A stretch of 64,000 nt of DNA, taken from contig OZ024856.1 in the NCBI GenBank assembly GCA_964017155.1, positions 560,501 to 624,500 of the forward strand. Reading direction: 5' to 3'. This document shows, one piece after another, positions 55,375 to 64,000 of the stretch. Source of the stretch: Oasisia sp. SBJ-2009 (taxonomy: Eukaryota > Annelida > Polychaeta > Sabellida > Siboglinidae). The position numbers and the translations under genes are program-made. Under the pieces are notes generated by a model. That model made no database searches. It was given only the letters and a program-made list of their open reading frames with translations, and was not told where the DNA came from. Position 1 is the stretch's first letter. Each line of letters begins with the position of its first letter.

Positions 55375-55804
55375 ACAAGTGTAGGCATTTATGTACAAGT
55401 CGTGCACACCTCAATTTTGGTATTATAACTGTATCTTTGCCAACATTTGATACTTGATTTTGTTAATTCAATCAATTATATTCATCTTGCGCATATTTAT
55501 GTTGTATATACAGCGCGTCTTAGCAGACTTTTGAGGTCGAAAAGACACCGCGGTCGGTATAAACAAACTGTTTATCGTTTATTTCATATGCTCAGCGCAG
55601 TAACATGCACCGCTCCGCTTGCGACTGTCACAAATCGCGCTGTCTTTTCGACCTCAAAAGTTTGCCAAGACGCGCTGTTTATAAAACATAAATACCCGCA
55701 AGATGATTATAATTGAATGAATTAATTTAATCAAGTATCAAATGTTGGCAAAAATACTGATATAATAGCAACATTGAGGTGGGTCCGACTTGTACATAAG
55801 TGTC

Positions 55805-58800
55805 AAATAGTGAAATACTGAAAACAAATTGAGAGCATACGTGCTTTTATGAGAGAGTGCGCGTGAAGGTACGCGCCCGCAAGTGTAGGCATTTATGTAC
55901 AAGTCGGGCCCACCTAAATTTTGGTATTATAACTGTATCTTTGCCAACATTTGATACTTGATTTTGTTAATTCAATCAATTATATTCATCTTGCGCATTT
56001 TTATGTTTTATATACAGCGCGTCTTAGCAGACTTTTGAGGTCGAAAAGACAGCGTGGTCGGCATAAACAAACTGTTTATCGCTCATTTCATATGCACAGC
56101 GTAGTAACATGCACCGCTGCGCTTGCGACTGGCACAAATCGCGCTGTCTTTTCGACCTCAAAAGTTTGCCAAGACGCGCTGTTTATAAAACATAAATACC
56201 CGCAAGATGATTATAATTGAATGAATTAATTTAATCAAGTATCAAATGTTGGCAAAAATACTGATATAATAGCAACATTGAGGTGGGTCCGACTTGTACA
56301 TAAGTGTCAAATAGTGAAATACTGAAAACAAATTGAGAGCATACGTGCTTTTATGAGAGAGTGCGCGTGAAGGTACGCGCCCGCAAGTGTAGGCATTGAT
56401 GTACAAGTCGGGCCCACCTCAATTTTGCTATTATAACTGTATCTTTGCCAACATTTGATACTTGATTTTGTTAATTCAATCAATTATAATCATCTTGCGC
56501 ATATTTATGTTTTATATACAGTGCGTCTTAGCAGACTTTTGAGGTCGAAAAGACACCGTGGTCGGCATATAAAACTGTTTATCGCTCATTTCATATGCAC
56601 AGCGCAGTAACATGCATCGCTGCGCTTGCGACTGACACAAATCGCGCTATCTTTTCGACCTCAAAAGTTTGCCAAGACGCGATGTTTATAAAACATAAAT
56701 ACGCGCAAGATGATTATAATTGAATGAATTAATTTAATCAAGTATCAAATGTTGGCAAAAATACTGATATAATAGCAACATTGAGGTGGGTCCGACTTGT
56801 ACATAAGTGCCAAATAGTGAAATACTGAAAACAAATTGAGAGTATACGTGCTTTTATGAGAGAGTGCGCATGAAGGTACGCGCCCGCAAGTGTAGGCATT
56901 TATGTACAAGTCGTGCACACCTCAATTTTGGTATTATAACTGTATCTTTGCCAACATTTGATACTTGATTTTGTTAATTCAATCAATTATATTCATCTTT
57001 CGCATATTTATGTTTTATATACAGCGCGTCTTAGCAGACTTTTGAGGTCGAAAAGACAGCGTGGTCGGCATATAAAACTGTTTATCGCTCATTTCATATG
57101 CACAGCGCAGTAACATGCACCGCTGCGCTTGCGACTGGCACAAATCGCGCTATCTTTTCGACCTCAAAAGTTTGCCAAGACGCGCTGTTTATAAAATATA
57201 AATACGCGCAAGATGATTATAATTGAATTAATTAATTTAATCAAGTATCAAATGTTGGCAAAAATACTGATATAATAGCAACTTTGAGGTGGGTCCGACT
57301 TGTACATTAGTGCCAAATAGTGAAATACTGAAAACAAAATGAGAGTATACGTGCTTTTATGAGAGAGTGCGCGTGAAGGTACGCGCCCGCAAGTGTAGGC
57401 ATTTATGTACAAGTCGGGCCCACCTAAATTTTGGTATTATAACTGTATCTTTGCCAACATTTGATACTTGATTTTGTTAATTCAATCAATTATATTCATC
57501 TTGCGCATTTTTATGTTTTATATACAGCGCGTCTTAGCAGACTTTTGAGGTCGAAAAGACAGCGTGGTCGGCATAAACAAACTGTTTATCGCTCATTTCA
57601 TATGCACAGCGTAGTAACATGCACCGCTGCGCTTGCGACTGGCACAAATCGCGCTGTCTTTTCGACCTCAAAAGTTTGCCAAGACGCGCTGTTTATAAAA
57701 CATAAATACCCGCAAGATGATTATAATTGAATGAATTAATTTAATCAAGTATCAAATGTTGGCAAAAATACTGATATAATAGCAACATTGAGGTGGGTCC
57801 GACTTGTACATAAGTGTCAAATAGTGAAATACTGAAAACAAATTGAGAGCATACGTGGTTTTATGAGAGAGTGCGCGTGAAGGTACGCGCCCGCAAGTGT
57901 AGGCATTGATGTACAAGTCGGGCCCACCTCAATTTTGCTATTATAACTGTATCTTTGCCAACATTTGATACTTGATTTTGTTAATTCAATCAATTATAAT
58001 CATCTTGCGCATATTTATGTTTTATATACAGTGCGTCTTAGCAGACTTTTGAGGTCGAAAAGACACCGTGGTCGGCATATAAAACTGTTTATCGCTCATT
58101 TCATATGCACAGCGCAGTAACATGCATCGCTGCGCTTGCGACTGACACAAATCGCGCTATCTTTTCGACCTCAAAAGTTTGCCAAGACGCGATGTTTATA
58201 AAACATAAATACGCGCAAGATGATTATAATTGAATGAATTAATTTAATCAAGTATCAAATGTTGGCAAAAATACTGATATAATAGCAACATTGAGGTGGG
58301 TCCGACTTGTACATTAGTGCCAAATAGTGAAATACTGAAAACAAAATGAGAGTATACGTGCTTTTATGAGAGAGTGCGCGTGAAGGTACGCGCCCGCAAG
58401 TGTAGGCATTTATGTACAAGTCGGGCCCACCTCAATTTTGGTATTATAACTGTATCTTTGCCAACATTTGATACTTGATTTTGTTAATTCAATCAATTAT
58501 ATTCATCTTGCGCATTTTTATGTTTTATATACAGCGCGTCTTAGCAGACTTTTGAGGTCGAAAAGACAGCGTGGTCGGCATAAACAAACTGTTTATCGCT
58601 CATTTCATATGCACAGCGTAGTAACATGCACCGCTGCGCTTGCGACTGGCACAAATCGCGCGGTCTTTTCGACCTCAAAAGTTTGCCAAGACGCGCTGTT
58701 TATAAAACATAAATACCCGCAAGATGATTATAATTGAAGGAATTAATTTAATCAAGTATCAAATGTTGGCAAAAATACTGATATAATAGCAACATTGAGG

Positions 58801-58822
58801 TGGGTCCGACTTGTACATAAGT
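55805..58822. repeat. Segment copied from, or to, 47.75-50.77 kb
   Basis: U112-U117 match U96-U101 at a constant offset of 8054 bp, including gcaactttgagg (about 49225 and 57279), atacgtggtttt and cgcgcggtc. One visible difference is gaatgaattaattt against gaatgaatgaattt near 57729. The match starts after gtacatcagtctc of U95, which U111 lacks. It ends near 58822, where U117 continues with agtgccaaatagtgaaatactg instead of agtgtcaaatagtgaaataatg. Confidence 0.85.
56031..56165. repeat. Core palindrome, unit 112: exact 24-bp inverted repeat
   Basis: 56031-56054 is the exact reverse complement of 56142-56165, with an 87-bp interval. A second exact 24-bp pair about the same axis (56098) is 55940-55963 with 56233-56256. 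The inner pair carries the core gaggtcgaaaagacagcg, the best conserved part of the unit. It gives the shortest route to a cruciform or hairpin. Confidence 0.9.
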
Positions 58823-58861
58823 GCCAAATAGTGAAATACTGAAAACAAATTGAGAGTATAC

Positions 58862-61800
58862 GTGCTTTTATGAGAGAGTGCGCGTGAAGGTACGCGCCCG
58901 CAAGTGTAGGCATTTATGTACAAGTCGGGCCCACCTCAATTTTGCTATTATAACTGTATCTTTGCCAACATTTGATACTTGATTTTGTTAATTCAATCAA
59001 TTATAATCATCTTGCGCATATTTATGTTTTATATACAGTGCGTCTTAGCAGACTTTTGAGGTCGAAAAGACACCGTGGTCGGCATATAAAACTGTTTATC
59101 GCTCATTTCATATGCACAGCGCAGTAACATGCATCGCTGCGCTTGCGACTGACACAAATCGCGCTATCTTTTCGACCTCAAAAGTTTGCCAAGACGCGAT
59201 GTTTATAAAACATAAATACGCGCAAGATGATTATAATTGAATGAATTAATTTAATCAAGTATCAAATGTTGGCAAAAATACTGATATAATAGCAACATTG
59301 AGGTGGGTCCGACTTGTACATAAGTGCCAAATAGTGAAATACTGAAAACAAATTGAGAGTATACGTGCTTTTATGAGAGAGTGCGCATGAAGGTACGCGC
59401 CCGCAAGTGTAGGCATTTATGTACAAGTCGTGCACACCTCAATTTTGGTATTATAACTGTATCTTTGCCAACATTTGATACTTGATTTTGTTAATTCAAT
59501 CAATTATATTCATCTTTCGCATATTTATGTTTTATATACAGCGCGTCTTAGCAGACTTTTGAGGTCGAAAAGACAGCGTGGTCGGCATATAAAACTGTTT
59601 ATCGCTCATTTCATATGCACAGCGCAGTAACATGCACCGCTGCGCTTGCGACTGGCACAAATCGCGCTATCTTTTCGACCTCAAAAGTTTGCCAAGACGC
59701 GCTGTTTATAAAATATAAATACGCGCAAGATGATTATAATTGAATTAATTAATTTAATCAAGTATCAAATGTTGGCAAAAATACTGATATAATAGCAACT
59801 TTGAGGTGGGTCCGACTTGTACATTAGTGCCAAATAGTGAAATACTGAAAACAAAATGAGAGTATACGTGCTTTTATGAGAGAGTGCGCGTGAAGGTACG
59901 CGCCCGCAAGTGTAGGCATTTATGTACAAGTCGGGCCCACCTAAATTTTGGTATTATAACTGTATCTTTGCCAACATTTGATACTTGATTTTGTTAATTC
60001 AATCAATTATATTCATCTTGCGCATTTTTATGTTTTATATACAGCGCGTCTTAGCAGACTTTTGAGGTCGAAAAGACAGCGTGGTCGGCATAAACAAACT
60101 GTTTATCGCTCATTTCATATGCACAGCGTAGTAACATGCACCGCTGCGCTTGCGACTGGCACAAATCGCGCTGTCTTTTCGACCTCAAAAGTTTGCCAAG
60201 ACGCGCTGTTTATAAAACATAAATACCCGCAAGATGATTATAATTGAATGAATTAATTTAATCAAGTATCAAATGTTGGCAAAAATACTGATATAATAGC
60301 AACATTGAGGTGGGTCCGACTTGTACATAAGTGTCAAATAGTGAAATACTGAAAACAAATTGAGAGCATACGTGGTTTTATGAGAGAGTGCGCGTGAAGG
60401 TACGCGCCCGCAAGTGTAGGCATTGATGTACAAGTCGGGCCCACCTCAATTTTGCTATTATAACTGTATCTTTGCCAACATTTGATACTTGATTTTGTTA
60501 ATTCAATCAATTATAATCATCTTGCGCATATTTATGTTTTATATACAGTGCGTCTTAGCAGACTTTTGAGGTCGAAAAGACACCGTGGTCGGCATATAAA
60601 ACTGTTTATCGCTCATTTCTTATGCACAGCGCAGTAACATGCATCGCTGCGCTTGCGACTGACACAAATCGCGCTATCTTTTCGACCTCAAAAGTTTGCC
60701 AAGACGCGATGTTTATAAAACATAAATACGCGCAAGATGATTATAATTGAATGAATTAATTTAATCAAGTATCAAATGTTGGCAAAAATACTGATATAAT
60801 AGCAACATTGAGGTGGGTCCGACTTGTACATAAGTGCCAAATAGTGAAATACTGAAAACAAATTGAGAGTATACGTGCTTTTATGAGAGAGTGCGCATGA
60901 AGGTACGCGCCCGCAAGTGTAGGCATTTATGTACAAGTCGTGCACACCTCAATTTTGGTATTATAACTGTATCTTTGCCAACATTTGATACTTGATTTTG
61001 TTAATTCAATCAATTATATTCATCTTGCGCATATTTATGTTTTATATACAGCGCGTCTTAGCAGACTTTTGAGGTCGAAAAGACAGCGTGGTCGGCATAT
61101 AAAACTGTTTATCGCTCATTTCATATGCACAGCGCAGTAACATGCACCGCTGCGCTTGCGACTGGCACAAATCGCGCTATCTTTTCGACCTCAAAAGTTT
61201 GCCAAGACGCGCTGTTTATAAAATATAAATACGCGCAAGATGATTATAATTGAATTAATTAATTTAATCAAGTATCAAATGTTGGCAAAAATACTGATAT
61301 AATAGCAACATTGAGGTGGGTCCGACTTGTACATTAGTGCCAAATAGTGAAATACTGAAAACAAAATGAGAGTATACGTGCTTTTATGAGAGAGTGCGCG
61401 TGAAGGTACGCGCCCGCAAGTGTAGGCATTTATGTACAAGTCGGGCCCACCTCAATTTTGCTATTATAACTGTATCTTTGCCAACATTTGATACTTGATT
61501 TTGTTAATTCAATCAACTATAATCATCTTGCGCATATTTATGTTTTATATACAGTGCGTCTTAGCAGACTTTTGAGGTCGAAAAGACACCGTGGTCGGCA
61601 TATAAAACTGTTTATCGCTCATTTCATATGCACAGCGCAGTAACATGCATCGCTGCGCTTGCGACTGACACAAATCGCGCTATCTTTTCGACCTCAAAAG
61701 TTTGCCAAGACCCGATGTTTATAAAACATAAATACGCGCAAGATGATTATAATTGAATGAATTAATTTAATCAAGTATCAAATGTTGGCAAAAATACTGA

Positions 61801-62383
61801 TATAATAGCAACATTGAGGTGGGTCCGACTTGTACATAAGTGCCAAATAGTGAAATACTGAAAACAAATTGAGAGTATACGTGCTTTTATGAGAGAGTGC
61901 GCATGAAGGTACGCGCCCGCAAGTGTAGGCATTTATGTACAAGTCGTGCACACCTCAATTTTGGTATTATAACTGTATCTTTGCCAACATTTGATACTTG
62001 ATTTTGTTAATTCAATCAATTATATTCATCTTTCGCATATTTATGTTTTATATACAGCGCGTCTTAGCAGACTTTTGAGGTCGAAAAGACAGCGTGGTCG
62101 GCATATAAAACTGTTTATCGCTCATTTCATATGCACAGCGCAGTAACATGCACCGCTGCGCTTGCGACTGGCACAAATCGCGCTATCTTTTCGACCTCAA
62201 AAGTTTGCCAAGACGCGCTGTTTATAAAATATAAATACGCGCAAGATGATTATAATTGAATTAATTAATTTAATCAAGTATCAAATGTTGGCAAAAATAC
62301 TGATATAATAGCAACTTTGAGGTGGGTCCGACTTGTACATTAGTGCCAAATAGTGAAATACTGAAAACAAAATGAGAGTATAC
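58862..62383. repeat. Units U118-U124, recombined late-class units
   Basis: U119-U121 (59365-60874) resemble U114-U116 (56848-58357) at an offset of 2517 bp, with a private cattcttatg-type change (catttcttatg near 60616) in U121. U118 and U123 combine a start with gcatttatgtacaagtcggg and a left arm with caattttgct, a pairing not typical elsewhere, and look like products of exchange. U124 has cccgatg instead of gcgatg-type sequence in its predecessor's right arm near 61711. Confidence 0.7.
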
Positions 62384-64000
62384 GTGCTTTTATGAGAGAG
62401 TGCGCGTGAAGGTACGCGCCCGCAAGTGTAGGCATTTATGTACAAGTCGGGCCCACCTAAATTTTGGTATTATAACTGTATCTTTGCCAACATTTGATAC
62501 TTGATTTTGTTAATTCAATCAATTATATTCATCTTGCGCATTTTTATGTTTTATATACAGCGCGTCTTAGCAGACTTTTGAGGTCGAAAAGACAGCGTGG
62601 TCGGCATAAACAAACTGTTTATCGCTCATTTCATATGCACAGCGTAGTAACATGCACCGCTGCGCTTGCGACTGGCACAAATCGCGCGGTCTTTTCGACC
62701 TCAAAAGTTTGCCAAGACGCGCTGTTTATAAAACATAAATACCCGCAAGATGATTATAATTGAAGGAATTAATTTAATCAAGTATCAAATGTTGGCAAAA
62801 ATACTGATATAATAGCAACATTGAGGTGGGTCCGACTTGTACATAAGTGTCAAATAGTGAAATAATGAAAACAAATTGAGAGCATACGTGCTTTTATGAG
62901 AGAGTGCGCGTGAAGGTACGCGCCCGCAAGTGTAGGCATTGATGTACAAGTCGGGCCCACCTCAATTTTGCTATTATAACTGTATCTTTGCCAACATTTG
63001 ATACTTGATTTTGTTAATTCAATCAATTATAATCATCTTGCGCATATTTATGTTTTATATACAGTGCGTCTTAGCAGACTTTTGAGGTCGAAAAGACACC
63101 GTGGTCGGCATATAAAACTGTTTATCGCTCATTTCATATGCACAGCGCAGTAACATGCATCGCTGCGCTTGCGACTGACACAAATCGCGCTATCTTTTCG
63201 ACCTCAAAAGTTTGCCAAGACGCGATGTTTATAAAACATAAATACGCGCAAGATGATTATAATTGAATGAATTAATTTAATCAAGTATCAAATGTTGGCA
63301 AAAATACTGATATAATAGCAACATTGAGGTGGGTCCGACTTGTACATAAGTGCCAAATAGTGAAATACTGAAAACAAATTGAGAGTATACGTGCTTTTAT
63401 GAGAGAGTGCGCATGAAGGTACGCGCCCGCAAGTGTAGGCATTTATGTACAAGTCGTGCACACCTCAATTTTGGTATTATAACTGTATCTTTGCCAACAT
63501 TTGATACTTGATTTTGTTAATTCAATCAATTATATTCATCTTGCGCATATTTATGTTTTATATACAGCGCGTCTTAGCAGACTTTTGAGGTCGAAAAGAC
63601 AGCGTGGTCGGCATATAAAACTGTTTATCGCTCATGTCATATGCACAGCGCAGTAACATGCACCGCTGCGCTTGCGACTGGCACAAATCGCGCTATCTTT
63701 TCGACCTCAAAAGTTTGCCAAGACGCGCTGTTTATAAAATATAAATACGCGCAAGATGATTATAATTGAATTAATTAATTTAATCAAGTATCAAATGTTG
63801 GCAAAAATACTGATATAATAGCAACATTGAGGTGGGTCCGACTTGTACATTAGTGCCAAATAGTGAAATACTGAAAACAAAATGAGAGTATACGTGCTTT
63901 TATGAGAGAGTGCGCGTGAAGGTACGCGCCCGCAAGTGTAGGCATTTATGTACAAGTCGGGCCCACCTAAATTTTGGTATTATAACTGTATCTTTGCCAA
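62384..64000. repeat. Third copy of part of the 3020-bp hexamer, cut by the window edge
   Basis: From about 62688 (cgcgcggtc) to the end, the sequence matches 53628 onward and 50608 onward, at offsets of 9060 and 12080 bp, including gaaataatgaaaac and ctcatgtcatatg. The beginning of U125 (cacctaaatttt near 62455, preceded by gcaactttgagg) instead follows U120. U125 is therefore another mosaic, with the switch somewhere between about 62458 and 62687. The array continues beyond the window. Confidence 0.8.

Larger units (their letters stand above)
1..64000. repeat. Satellite DNA array, 503-bp palindromic unit, 127 full copies plus one partial
   Basis: The same unit of 501-505 bp repeats head to tail from first to last base, with no foreign insert. 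Taking the motif gtgcttttaYgagag as unit start (gtggtttta in a few), the starts of U1-U128 are: 1, 505, 1006, 1508, 2012, 2516, 3018, 3521, 4024, 4526, 5029, 5531, 6035, 6538, 7040, 7542, 8046, 8549, 9051, 9553, 10056, 10558, 11061, 11563, 12066, 12569, 13073, 13575, 14078, 14581, 15085, 15587, 16090, 16592, 17095, 17597, 18100, 18603, 19105, 19608, 20110, 20613, 21117, 21621, 22123, 22626, 23129, 23632, 24135, 24637, 25140, 25642, 26145, 26649, 27152, 27655, 28158, 28660, 29163, 29666, 30168, 30671, 31174, 31678, 32182, 32686, 33189, 33692, 34196, 34700, 35204, 35707, 36210, 36714, 37217, 37720, 38223, 38726, 39229, 39732, 40237, 40741, 41244, 41747, 42250, 42753, 43256, 43759, 44263, 44767, 45270, 45774, 46277, 46781, 47284, 47787, 48291, 48794, 49297, 49801, 50304, 50808, 51311, 51814, 52317, 52821, 53324, 53828, 54331, 54834, 55337, 55841, 56345, 56848, 57351, 57855, 58358, 58862, 59365, 59868, 60372, 60875, 61378, 61881, 62384, 62888, 63391, 63894. 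Units differ mostly by point changes and 1-3 base indels. The family is not one I recognise. Centromeric or heterochromatic location is inference. Confidence 0.98.

Noticed and set aside
1..64000. CRISPR array
   Set aside because: The repeat is about 503 bp with no short repeat/unique spacer structure, and the variable parts are shared between units.
1..64000. 5S rDNA, histone, tRNA or other tandem gene cluster
   Set aside because: No conserved RNA gene sequence, Pol III A/B boxes, or long reading frame is visible in the unit.

Overview
The whole window is one uninterrupted block of eukaryotic satellite DNA. A unit of about 503 bp (501-505 bp) is repeated head to tail 127 times, with a 107-bp piece of a 128th unit at the right edge. 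I see no gene, RNA gene, transposon, microsatellite or other unique sequence, and neither end of the array lies inside the window. The organism cannot be named from the sequence. A 64-kb gene-free array with nested higher-order repeats points to centromeric, pericentromeric or subtelomeric heterochromatin of an animal or plant.

The most striking property is hidden inside the unit. Each unit is a large imperfect palindrome: a left arm of 171 bp, a central spacer of 83 bp (spacer A), a right arm of 171 bp that is the reverse complement of the left arm, and an outer spacer of 79 bp (spacer B). In unit 1 the arms align without any gap about an axis at position 258 and agree at 148 of 171 positions (my hand count, about 87%). 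The array is therefore an alternation of about 255 half-monomers in opposite orientations. Either strand could fold into long hairpins or cruciforms once per unit.

Layout by higher-order structure (U = unit). 1-5530 (U1-U11): trimeric order of about 1508 bp. 5531-15586 (U12-U31): tetrameric order of about 2011 bp, including two almost identical tandem pairs. 15587-20612 (U32-U41): a pentamer of about 2513 bp, partly duplicated. 20613-32685 (U42-U65): blocks re-used at a spacing of 5029 bp (10 units). 32686-45269 (U66-U90): mixed order with a 1509-bp trimer duplicated in tandem and at least one clear chimeric unit. 45270-64000 (U91-U128): trimer and hexamer order, with a 3020-bp tandem duplication and segments shared at distances of 8054 and 9060 bp. 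Diagnostic variants are zoned along the array, as expected from local unequal crossover and conversion.

Open frames of 60-105 codons recur on both strands only because the unit recurs. They show no sign of being genes. All identities and boundaries were read by eye; statements of near identity should be confirmed by self-alignment.
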